64,000 nt of DNA from Chytridium lagenaria (taxonomy: Eukaryota > Chytridiomycota > Chytridiomycetes > Chytridiales > Chytridiaceae): NCBI GenBank assembly GCA_025449115.1, contig JAHLKC010000007.1:372001-436000 (forward strand). The letters are read 5' to 3'. A program made the translations under genes and the position numbers. How positions within the stretch are numbered: the first letter of the stretch is position 1; each line of letters opens with the position of its first letter. This document shows, one piece after another, positions 47,156-57,228 of the stretch. The notes under the pieces are model-generated. The model ran no database searches. It was not told the origin of the DNA and worked only from the letters and a program-made list of their open reading frames with translations.

Positions 47156-48410
47156 GTGAAACCGTTGATGACCCTGCTATGCCATTTTAAGGTCGGGAAT
47201 TGGCTTCCCTAATGACGACAGTATCGGCCAGAGATTGCACTTAACAGATTTATCTAACCAATTCTTCAATTTAGTTTTCCGGGAACTCACCGATACTTCG
47301 ACCGCCCTTCAACGACAGGGTTTTGAAGTGTTTTCAAGAATTAATTTTACGGTTTTCTTGACGCAGAACATGCGGCAAAGAGAAGATCCGCTGTTCACCA
47401 GAATTATTAGAGGCATTCGCTATGGATGCATCACAGATGAGGATCTTGATATTCTTAATCGTCGATGTGTTGATCATCCAGACTTTGAACCTCCGCCAGT
47501 GCCAGAGGATTTCGCCAAAGATGGATACTACTGTCCGGTAGTATGTGCTTTAAACAAGGACAGAGCAGTGATAGGGCAGAGTTTGGCCTTGGTCATGGCC
47601 CCGCGGTGTGAACCAATCTTCATATGTCGGGCAGAGAAGGCCAAGAAATCAACTAGCACGGTTAACATGGAAACACTGTACGGTCATTCTGACTATATGA
47701 CTGATTTTATACCCTTCACGTTAACATTCTATATTGGTATGCCGGTTATGTTTACAAGAAAGGTCATTAAGGAACCCGACTCAAAACACGACAAGAGCCC
47801 TACCACCACGCTGATCCCTAAAGGAACAATTGCCATAATCGTTGGTGTTCAACTTCATCCTGACGATCGTGGCAAAGGAGCATTACCAAGTTCAGATGGG
47901 AAATACAACTTTCAGTATTTGACAAGGCTTCCGGATTTTATCTTTGTCAAAATACGTGGCTCCGACGATGTCTTGTTCCAAGGGGGCTATCCTGCTGGCG
48001 TTATTCCTGTTCGACCTCTTCACGTTGCTGCAAAGATCTCGATGCCAGGGTGCGACTCATTTAGCATCACGGTTGATCAGTTTCCTGTTATACCATTCTT
48101 TTCTTGTACTCCAGAGAAGCTGCAAGGAACAACCTTACCTCATGGTGTCATCATTTTGAACCTTCGAACCGGCACTCTTTATGTTGCCCTGTCACGTACA
48201 ACTTCACTAAAATCTCTCGTTCTTCTTAAACGCATTACGCGGGAGGATATCAAGTACTTTACACCGACGGAGGCTGTGATGGCGGCAATGCTGAACCTTA
48301 TGGGCAAGGTTAGACGACCAGACTATGCTACAGATGAGCAATGGCGGGACTACTATACCTGGATGGTGGAAAACACCGTCACGTCCACTTCTCCAATGGG
48401 CATTGTGTAA

Positions 48411-49607
48411 CGTTGTACAAACTAATAAAGCATATATTAGGTTTTATTATAATATTAATATCAACATCCCACTTTTATATTTAACAATATGGAAACTCTA
48501 TCAATCACGCAAACCAACATAACGAATATTATAACCGTCACAGCAAAATGACTATAAACTTTTTTGCCATTGCACACATTAAAGCACAAGAAAAAGTGGT
48601 CAACTGCATCGTCGTTCAAGCCCGGTCTCAACTTCAAATACAATACCCCCGATGCCAAAACATTTGAAGTCCATAAAAAAAAAATGGACTTGGAGAATTT
48701 AAGCCAAAGTTGAATTGTATACTTATTATAAATAAATAATTTAAATGTTTACAGTAATACAAATTAGAATACAATTTCTAATCCCAAGAGGCATTTGCGG
48801 AGCTCAGTTAGGCTTGGCTTGGCTATAACATTATTATTATTAGGGGGCCTCCCTACCTAGCCAGAGAGAGAGAGAAAGAGAGAGAGAGGGTGGCGTCATT
48901 AGATTATTATTCAATAAATAAATAAATAAATAAATATAACCATAAAAGGCAATAAAATAAAATTATATCATTACCATAATACATAACGCCCATCATATTT
49001 ATTTCATCTGAAACACCAACCAACCTCCTTTTTCTTTATGAATGAATAAATAAATAAATAAATAAATAAATAATAGTAATAATAAAAAGGCTTATTATTG
49101 TTATACAAGCGGTCAGTCAGCAAAAAGGCTTTTTGTTGTTGTTCTTTTGATCTACCTTATAAAAATAAATAATATTTAAATATTAAATAATAATAAAATA
49201 TGTCATTTTGCGGCCAGTCACGCACGCCTTTTCTTTATTCTCATGTAAATATTTTAAAACAAATAAATAACAAACTCAACTTTAATTCATTATTAATTAT
49301 TGATTGTTGTATTTATTTATATAACATATTATTTATTTATATAGATAGATAATAGTATATTCACATCACACATTTATATATAAACTTGCTCTTCCCCACC
49401 TTACCCTCACCTTTCATTTCATCCATTCATCCATCATCCATCATCATCATCATATTCTATACCATCCACCACTACTACTACTCTCAGCCCATCTCACATC
49501 CATCATCAAGCAATACCAATTAAGCTGCACAAGGCTACACTACATCAAGAACAAACAATAACAACATCATCATCAACAACAACCAACAGCCAAAAAACAA
49601 ACAAACC
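48411..49607. repeat. AT-rich spacer with AAAT microsatellites and a GA tract
   Basis: About 1.2 kb without genes. It holds a GA tract (48861-48889), several (AAAT)n arrays (48914-48935, 49043-49073) and repeated ATTATTATTATT. A short hairpin, AGGG-GGCCT-CCCT, at 48842-48854 is followed by ACCTAG at 48855-48860, which resembles the hairpin-then-CTAG end of Helitrons, but this is weak. The right end, with ATCATC/CCAC-rich sequence from 49400 on, is the probable leader of the fungalysin gene. Confidence 0.6.
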
Positions 49608-52393
49608 ATGTTATCACCTCTCCGTCTCGCTTCTCTCATGGTCAAGGCGCTGGTCGCCTCGTCTGCTTGCATGCTCATGACAACAACCCCATCTGCTCAC
49701 GCCCTCCCAAGGGCCTCTCCTCGCAAACCATCCACAACTGGAGCACTCCGTGAATCCCCTCCACTCGACCTCGATGCCAATATACCCAACTTTTGGATGC
49801 CGCAATCCAACTTTATCATGACTGAAAACATCAAACCCGCCTCCTCTCCTCGGTCGACATTGAGAATGCCACACAAAAGAGTTTTACTTGGATTCAGAAT
49901 CAGTGGAGTCTGACCGCTGAAGACTACAAGCTTGCAAGCAGGTAAAACTAAAACTTCTACTTGTTTACTTTTTACTTTTTCGTTTACCATTTTGCTTATT
50001 CCTTTTTTATCTGATCATGATCACCACTTCAAATAACCATTTCTAAAAACATTGCCAAAAAAAATATGTAACAGCTTGCAAGCCTCTGACACGGGTGTCT
50101 CACAGATCAGCGTCGTCCAAATGGTCGACGGCCTGCCCATCGCCAACGCCGTTGCCAATGTCAACGTTGACGGTGCAGGTCAAGTCATCTCAGGTTCAGG
50201 CAGCATCTGTCCCAAAGAACTTGTCGCTAAAGCAAAGGCCGCAGCCGCTTCCTCGGGTGTATCTGGCCGACTCTCCAAACGAGCCCCTAATGACATCTCG
50301 GCTGCTGACGCTGTCAAGGCTTTTGCTAAAGCTAAAGGCTTGAACGTGGGTGTTGAAGCTTTGGATGTGAGGCCGGTCAAGGATGATCCGAATGCTTTCC
50401 AGATCCGAGGTGCGGATTTCGCAAGGAGGGCTATTCCGGCCAGTCTCAAGTACTATCAGACTCCGCAAGGAACACTTGAAAAAGCATGGGACTTGCAGAT
50501 TGAGCTTGCGGATGACTGGTAAAAGTCTATTTTTTATTTTTTTTTTTTTAAAAAAAAAGGGATCATTAACAAATATGTATAAACTAACATAAATACTATA
50601 AAAAAGGGTCAACGCTTTCATCTCAACAACCACCGGTCAGGTTCTCGGCGTCAGCAGTTGGGTCTCCCAGAACCTATTTGACAATGACGATATTCCCGAG
50701 CTCCTCACACAAAACAAACCCACAACCCCCTCCTCCGACGAACCCTCCTATTCAACCAACAGTGACGATATCTCCTACATCCTCAATGACGACGATGCCA
50801 CCAACTCTCTCGCCACCCACCCACTCAACCGTCGTCAAGCCCCTCCCCCAGCCCGCGCCTCCTACAACGTCATCCCCTTTGGCTTCTCCGACCCTATCGA
50901 CAACGGCGGCCGCCTCACCACGCTCACCAACCCCGCCGATCCCCTTGCGTCCCGTAACGGTTGGCACGATTTCGGTCTCGGCGCTGGCTCCGTCTCCGCC
51001 ACGCAAGGCAACAACATCATTGCCTCCTCCAACCCTCAAAACGCTCGCAACGCCCTCCAAAACCCTCGCGTTGCCGTGCAAAACTTCAACTTTAACTTTA
51101 ACCTCAACCCCAACGTGGCTGCCACGCCAAACTCTCAGAACTCGGCTGCAGGCGTCACCAACATGTTTTATGTCACCAACACGTTTCATGATGTGTTGTT
51201 TCACTATGGGTTTGATGAGCCGGCGGGAAATTTCCAAGTCAGTAACTTTGGGAGAGGTGGGAGAGGGAATGATCCTGTCATTGCTACCGCGCAGGATGGG
51301 AGTGGTGTCAACAACGCCAATTTTGCTTCACCTCCGGATGGAACCCCAGGGTAAGATTTTTTTCCTTTTTCCCACCTTTTTTCCATTGTTTTTCTCACCA
51401 TTTCACATCAAAATGGCGTTACTCTTTGTAAAAATCTAATCAACAACTCATTTTCGTTTCTCTCTTTCCCTCCGTTCACAGTCGCATGCGCATGTTCCTC
51501 TTCACAGCTGGTAAGCATCCCCCCGCTTCTTCTCCTATCCTCTCTAACCCCCCTTCCTCCTTCCATACAGCAAACCCCGACCGCGACGCCGCCCTCGAAA
51601 ACGACATCATCATCCATGAAATCGGTCACGGTGTTTCCACCCGTCTCACTGGTGGTCCCGCCAACTCCAACTGTCTCCGTTCCTCCCAATCCAGTGGGAT
51701 GGGTGAAGGATGGTCTGACTTTTTCGGTGTGCTCACACAGATGAAACAGGAGGATACGAGGAACACGGATGTGGGGGTGGGCGTGTTTGTGACACAACGT
51801 GCTGCTGGAGTGAGGAGGAACCCGTATAGTACGAGGTGAGGAGCTTGGTTTTACTGTGTTTTTCCTTTTACATCTGTTCCTTTATAAATATTAACACGGC
51901 GCCCTCTTCTTTTATTTTCATTCGCGTTTGTTAGCTTGCAGAGAAATCCAAGCACGTACGCGACATTGAGGACCACAAACCCCGAAACCCACACGCCATC
52001 GGCGAAGTGTGGAACTCTATGCTCTACGAAGTCTACTGGAACATGGTCGACAAAGAGGTAATCCCCCCCCCCCCTCCGTCTCCCCTTCTCCCACCCCCCA
52101 TACTCACCCCTCCTCTCCAGGGTTTCGCACCGCCCTCCACGCTCATCGCCCAACGCAACTCGAACCGCGGCAACGTCAACATGATGAAACTCATCATTGA
52201 CTCGCTGAAACTCCAACCCTGCAATCCTACCCTCATTCAAAGCCGGAACGCCATTGTTCAAGCGGATCAGGTGCGGTTTGGTGGATCGCATCGGTGTGAG
52301 ATTTTTAGGGGGTTTGCGAAACGTGGACTTGGAGTCAATGCGAGAGATGATGGAGCGTTTGTGAATAACTTTGATGTGCCGCAGGGGTGTTGA
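49608..52393 (+). CDS. secreted fungalysin metallopeptidase (M36)
   Basis: The start at 49608 gives a signal-peptide-like N-terminus (MVKALVASSACMLMTTT, then SAHALP). A propeptide follows, with SVVQMVDGLPIANAVANVNV (50100 on) and a YYQTPQGTLEKAWDLQIELADDW block. The catalytic domain has TNMFYVTNTFHDVLFHYGFDE and FQVSNFGRGG, zinc-binding HEIGHGVSTRLTGG (HExxH) at about 51617, and the third ligand in GMGEGWSDFFGVL (51700 on). AIGEVWNSMLYEVYWNM and ASTL-like downstream parts end at 52393. It is a broad-specificity zinc endopeptidase, autoprocessed and secreted to digest external protein; many chytrids have expanded sets. Frame slips are seen near 49860 and 51995, and an intron with a C13 run (52066-52078) precedes the last exon. 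There are about five introns. Confidence 0.92.
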
Positions 52394-52887
52394 GGAGTTT
52401 GGTTGTTTTTGCGAGGGAGAAGAGGAGATATGGTGTCGTTGAGTGACGCTTTCTACTTTTTTTTCTGGGTTTTTTGTTTTTTTTTTTTTTTGGTCGTACC
52501 CTGTCGTATTCGCCTTTCTTTTTACCCCAGCACGATTCCCGGTTTTACTTCTCTTTTTGTTGGAGTCGACTTTTTCTTTTTCCTGCACGGTTTTCAAGTT
52601 TTGTTTCGCTCTTGACGCTTCTTTTTTCCCTTTTTTTTAACGCAAATTTCGATGCTATTCCCCCCGTCCCATCCCTGTTGTGAATAAAAAAAATCCGTAT
52701 CCACTTTAAAAAAACACAGAACACTGGTTCTTTTATTGATATTTTGCACAAAACCAAGTTAATGTTATCTTTGAATTTTATTTCTTTCTAATATTTTTTT
52801 TTTTGGAAAGAACCCTTTGCTCAATAGTTGATGTTTTCTTTAGACTAAAGGCTCCTCCAACTGGGGTTTTTTTTGTCAGGACTTCGA
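52394..52887. other. T-rich 3' flank of the fungalysin gene
   Basis: About 0.5 kb dominated by T runs (for example 52478-52491) with an AATAAAAAAAA polyadenylation-like signal near 52683. Open frames here code only for Phe-rich peptides and are low-complexity shadows. Confidence 0.5.
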
Positions 52888-52964
52888 CATGATCCACTGT
52901 GTGAAGGCTGTTTGTTGGTCTTCAATATGTTCGTTTGGGGACCTACTCAACTTGTCATTAAAAG
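52888..52964 (+). mobile_element. copia-like RNase H tail, copy 1 (decayed)
   Basis: It begins CATGATCCACTG and matches copy 2 at 53069 over about 75 bp (TGAAGG, then TTCAATATGTTCGTTTGGG, then ACTCAACTTGTCATTAAAA) with indels that break the frame. It is directly abutted by a fragment of the YHYH gene. See copy 2 for the protein-level reading. Confidence 0.4.
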
Positions 52965-53055
52965 ACCGCTAATACTGTTATTCCTATGGGGCAGTTAGGG
53001 TGAAAAAAAAATCCCCCTCTTCTTTTTTCTTGGATAAACTGAACATAAACACCTT
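52958..53055 (+). pseudogene. stray duplicate of a YHYH-gene exon/intron junction
   Basis: AAAAGACCGCTAATACTG, TTCCTATGGG and CAGTTAGGGTGAAAAAAAA closely match 53792-53890 in the intact gene. The match covers the exon end (the TQKTANTAIPMGQLG stretch) and continues into the intron (CCCTCTTSTT, then ATAAACTGAAC). Inclusion of intron sequence shows DNA-level duplication and not retrocopying. No other part of the gene is present here. Confidence 0.75.
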
Positions 53056-53068
53056 ACTTCAATTATGT

Positions 53069-53165
53069 CATGATCCACTGCACGTGAAGGATGTCGGTCC
53101 TCAACATGTTCGTTTGGGTTATATACCTACTGAACTTGTCAATGAAAATACGTTGACAAGGCGTG
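53069..53165 (+). mobile_element. copia-like RNase H tail, copy 2
   Basis: The open reading is HDPLHVKDVGPQHVRLGYIPTE then LVNENTLTR. This resembles the end of Ty1/copia RNase H, where an H-[IV]-x-[IV]-x-x-H block is followed by V-x-L-x-Y-x-P-T-E and A-D-x-L-T-K. The usual Asp near the end is Glu/Asn here. It is a fragment with no LTR seen. Spacing from copy 1 is 181 bp. Confidence 0.45.
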
Positions 53166-53442
53166 ACTGTGTATATTGGTGACGAACTACACGCAATATT
53201 GCTTTCCGAGAGGAACGAAAAGCATGTCGTCGTGAAATATTGCTTCCGTTGTTTTTCTGCGAGCACCCTTAGGGGACCAAGGGGATGATCGAAAATATAT
53301 CACCTTTTTCCCCTGCTTATGGAATGTAAATCAGGCCCCTCAAAATGCCAAACCCATATGGATTCAGTCCCGATACGCTTTCTTCACAGCCTAAAAAACT
53401 TTTTTTTTAGATCAGATATCTGTTCGATCATTGCCTATCAAC

Positions 53443-56400
53443 ATGTCGTATCGCGGTGTTGCTCTCATCCTTCTCTGGGTCGTCCCTTTCGTACTGTCAC
53501 AGACCACAAACGCTCAATGCGGGACCACGTTGACGAGTCCAATGGTTTGTGTGTCCGTAGCGGGAGGAACGGCCGCCGTACAGTCAAGCGGATGCCCAAA
53601 GTATGGCTTTACCACTTTTTTCTGTGTTTTTTTTTTTTTAAGGTTTTCTTAACCTAAGCCTTGGGCTAGTTATGACTGGACTTCGCAAAAGACACCTAAC
53701 AAGGCTCAAGTGCAATGTCACAATTTACTATTCCCAGCTCTCCGACGATGAATAATAATGTTTTCTATGTGGGCGTTTACACTGATAAAACTCAAAAGAC
53801 CGCTAATACCGCTATTCCTATGGGACAGTTGGGGTAAAAAAACCACCCTCTTGTTGTTTTTTTTCTTGCAATATAAACTGAACGAACATACCCCTTTTTC
53901 ATATTTGTGGGTAAAAAAGGATAAGCGTCAACGGTGTGGCTATCTTTGGGAACTCTGATTCTTCAAAATCAGACGCTTACGTGAACGAAGGCCACACTAT
54001 GGATACGTGTGTGGTCATCCCGATAAAAACGGAATATATCATTACCACGATGAACCCACATCCGGATGTGTCTACACTGACACAACAACATCTCATTCCC
54101 CACTCTTTGGTATCATGCTTGATGGGATACCCATCTTTGGACCATTGGGGGATAATGGGAACGTCCCGACGGATCTTGATGAGTGTAATGGACATGTTGA
54201 TAGCACTTATTCGTTTTACCGTATGTTTCCCTCGTTGGTCTTTTTTTTTTTTTTCCTTGCTGACGACGTTGACTTAGATTATCATGTGGCTTTTAATGAA
54301 ACCTACCCGTATATTGTGAACTGCCTTAAAGGATGCGTGTCGAAAACTATATCCAAGTCTGTTGCAGCTAACTCTGCTCCGGCGTGTAGTGCGGCAACAA
54401 CACAGTATGATTATTCTTCACTTTATAAGACTGTATTTCCTGCATCAAGTTCTTTAGCGTCATACTCTTGTAATGTGAGAAAACTCCACGCCTTCTTTTT
54501 TTTTTTTTTTTTTTTTTGTTTGTTTGACGAAAGGCGGGCGATGAACAAGTATTAGGTTTTAACTGGTGCGTCTTTGGTGTACGCGAGTCCGAGCCCGACT
54601 GCTGTGAGCACGGTGGTGTCATCGACAACTACCGCGACCACCACGGCTGTGAGCACCACCACCGTGCAAACAACCGCGACATCCAGTGCTATGATGACTA
54701 GCATCAAAACAGTGGTCGGTACAACCACAACGCCTGTTACGGCCAGTACAGCGACGACCACCACCAATGCAGCTGTAAGCACGGTCGTCATGTCGACTAC
54801 TGCCACCGTGCATACGACATCCAGTGCTATGATGACTAGCATTAAAACTGTGGGCGGTACAACCACAGCACCTGTGACGGCCAGCAGTACAACGGCGACC
54901 ACAAAGGCTATGAGCACGGTCGTCATGCCGACTACTACCATCGTGCAAACGATAACCAGTGATAGGGTGACTAGCATTAAAACTGTGGGCGGTACAACCA
55001 CAACGCCTGTGACGGCCAGCACAACTGCGACCACGTCCAAGGCTGTGAGCACGGTTGCCATGTCGACTACTACCACCATGCGAACGGCAACCAGTGATAG
55101 GGTGACTAGCATTAAAAACTGTGGCGGTACAACCACAACACCTGTGAGTACGGCCAGAACAACAACACGAGTCATTACCTCTACTTCAGCTATCACTGAC
55201 GGTTTGGGTGTCTCGTCGCCGGTGATGACCACCACAACATCTACTATCGTAACGGCAACCTCAGTGATCACGTCAAAGAGCACCATGATGACGGTAGCTC
55301 CTAGTACAACTACTGTGTTTGTTACCACAAAGCCATCAAGTACGACTGGAATTGTGGCCTCAACCACTTCTTCTCGTGGACTACTAGCACAGCAGTCTCA
55401 ACGACTACAAGATTACCAGTGTCCATGACATCGCGTGGCTCCACCACGGTCACCTTACCCTTAACAACAACCACAGGATTACCGAGCACCTCTGCTGTTG
55501 GAATCCCAGGACTAATACCTTACATCTCAAGGGACGGTAAGCACAATTACCATGTCTACAACCACCACCACTTTTGCAACATCTTGGACCACCTTTATTG
55601 CAACCCCATCATCTGTTATGACCGTCAGGCCTTCCCCCACCTTTGACCTTCATTGGAGTTCCGTCAACAACAGCTCGGAGCACCACTCTGCGCACGTTGA
55701 CATCCACAACCTTGGTTGCGCCGTCAACTTTCACCAGCGTCACATTGTCGCGCACCACGTCTTCAACGTTGGGATTAATCCCAACAACTGTCGTGACCAC
55801 TCGACTCACTTCCGCCATCGAACTTTCTACCACCACCACAACATTAAAAATGCCACAAAGCACATTCACTTCCGTGGCTCCACCAGCTGCACCCACAACC
55901 ATGTACAGCATGCCATCAACCACCTTGGGTGTTCCTGCAACAACTGGTTTAGCCAGCGCGCCATCATCTGCCCGTCCCACGACGACAGGACGCAGTACCA
56001 TGGCGCCGCCAAACTCTTCTGGCGTTAGTGGACTCCCATCAACCACAACTTATGGCGCCATCCATCAACAACTATAATGCCTCCAAACTCTTCTGTCCTA
56101 GGTGGCTCACCCACTATTCTCCCAACATCTCAAATACCTCCCTCATCAGCTGCTCCGTTTCTTACTTCTCGTACCATCGTCACTGCACCCATAACAACAG
56201 GTATGGCACCTCCAGGCACCTCTACTAGCTTTGGAGGAAATTTGCCAGTCACCACAACTCGCATACCCGTCACAACAACCACGTCTGCAGGACAAGGAGG
56301 TCCCCAAACCCTCCACTCACAGCAACGTCTAAAATCACAACCACTCGGGACCCCCAACAACATCAACCCCACACGCACGTTAAATGGTTTGAGAGCTCCA

Positions 56401-56664
56401 AGTGAAGTCAATGTATCGAATATGGGTCTAGAGATAACGTCTGCAGACGGTATGGACGTATCGGCTGCTTCTAGGATATCGGACACGGTGACTCCTACAA
56501 CAAGCTCTTGGGGAAGTTCTTCCGTCACCACGATGGTCACTCATCTGGGAATTCCGTCGAGCGCAAAGTTAAGCTGGCGTTGCAAATATGGATGGATCGC
56601 GTTTACTTTGGGAGCCTTGATGGCTGTTTGTGATTTAGATGCATTAACACAGATGCACACTTAA
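53443..56664 (+). CDS. secreted YHYH-domain protein with long Ser/Thr stalk
   Basis: The start ATG at 53443 gives a signal peptide (MSYRGVALILLWVVPFVLS). The YHYH domain reads CGTTLTSPM, VSVAGGTAAVQSSGCP, YDWTSQKTPNKAQVQC, GVAIFGNSDSSKSDAYV, GHPDKNGIYHYHDEPTSGC, FGIMLDGIPIFGP, DLDECNGHVD and NCLKGCVSKTISKS, ending at a conserved PASSSLASYSCN. A Ser/Thr stalk then runs from 54560 to about 56560, including a 45-46 residue tandem repeat (54694 on). The C-terminus has an apolar segment (GWIAFTLGALMAVC) near 56590-56635, which could be a membrane or GPI-attachment signal. The domain's function is unknown; a Cys-rich, probably extracellular, anchored surface protein is inferred. Frame changes near 53980, 55400, 55600 and 56070 interrupt the stalk. 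Confidence 0.8.
54694..55150 (+). repeat. coding tandem repeat, period 135-138 bp
   Basis: Units start at 54694, 54832, 54967 and 55102 (spacings 138, 135 and 135). Each opens TSIKTVGGTTTTPVTAS and continues as Thr/Ala/Val-rich sequence with VSTVVMSTTT. In the fourth unit the DNA has one extra A and one missing G, so the peptide reads IKNCGG in place of IKTVGG and then returns to frame. Three full units and one partial are present. Such repeats are typical of heavily O-glycosylated stalks. Confidence 0.9.
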
Positions 56665-57228
56665 ATAATAGACTGGTTTTGTATACTCATTGTTTTGAAG
56701 CACATTATAGTAATTTTATGCGTGGATGTCGATCGTTTTTTCTGTTTGAGCAAGAATAAAAGTATCGGTACGTAGACCGAGTTTAACGAATTTTATATTT
56801 TCATTTTAATTAAAAGGCCGGACCAAACACAGTCTGTTCAAATAATATTGACTATTATTATATAGTTAGGCGGTGCATGTCAACCATTATGATTTTTGCC
56901 CTCTCGTTTAGATTTAGCTTTTCAGATAGGAGTTCCCGCGTCTTTGCATTAATAGCTTGGAGTACACGCATCCGTGTTGTTAAAAGGGGAGTAGAGCGTC
57001 GCGTGTATATTACCAAATCATATAGAAGGTGCCGATCAGCGCGTAAATCGCCATTTTCCTCGACTATCATCCAATATCCAACAATATATTGCTAATCAAT
57101 AGTCCCTTACCAGCGCGTAAATCTCCTCGAATTCAGCAAAATCAGCTTAGCAGAGTACCCGTTTTTTGTAACCGCTTTAATCTTTCCACTTCAGCATCAT
57201 CATCATCATCATCAACAACAAGAACATA
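56665..57228. other. intergenic region between the YHYH paralogs
   Basis: About 0.56 kb. The proximal part is AT-rich 3' flank with AATAAAAG near 56754. The distal 57195-57215 (ATC)n stretch lies just before the second gene's ATG. No gene is seen. Confidence 0.45.

Larger units (their letters stand above)
46892..47191 (+). other. putative intron or insertion packed with GC hairpins inside the helicase gene
   Basis: The helicase frame breaks off after LLPINTP and resumes at IGFPNDDSIGQRL. The 300 bases between start with GTGAGT and end TTTTAAG, so they could be spliced out. They hold four full and one decayed copy of the 15-nt hairpin family, plus a 33-bp imperfect tandem duplication (CCTTGTTTTCTCATT ... 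GTGCTCC, at about 47052-47084 and 47085-47117). No other intron in the window looks like this. Confidence 0.6.
45243..48410 (+). mobile_element. Helitron-type PIF1 helicase without a Rep domain
   Basis: The first exon (45243-46148) carries the pre-helicase region typical of Helitron helicases: LLSDHPFAGRYHFV, a VLTGMHDKLPDI strand and YKLLCILFKPHRKG with SWEDLFSNWVE. The SF1B motor follows: Walker A GGEAGAGKSGIMQAL (46516 on), FTGISAMMIEGVTMHSLF, Walker B FLIIDEISM, GDLMQLLPI, then after an intron FLTQNMRQREDPLFTRII, FFSCTPEKLQGTTLPHGV (motif V) and LYVALSRTTSLKSLVLL (motif VI), ending at 48410. Helitrons move by rolling-circle replication using an HUH Rep fused to this helicase; no HUH Rep or Helitron-like N-domain is found upstream. 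Frame slips occur near 46440 and 46800. It could be a truncated autonomous element, a helentron remnant or a captured host-like helicase. Confidence 0.75.

Noticed and set aside
48905..49080. Tandem AAAT/ATAAATA arrays considered as a CRISPR-like or origin-like repeat
   Set aside because: Simple microsatellites without spacers of constant length; eukaryotic context.
52403..52683. Three overlapping plus-strand frames rich in Phe after the fungalysin stop, resembling membrane peptides
   Set aside because: They arise from T runs in the 3' flank; all three frames give the same Phe-rich look.
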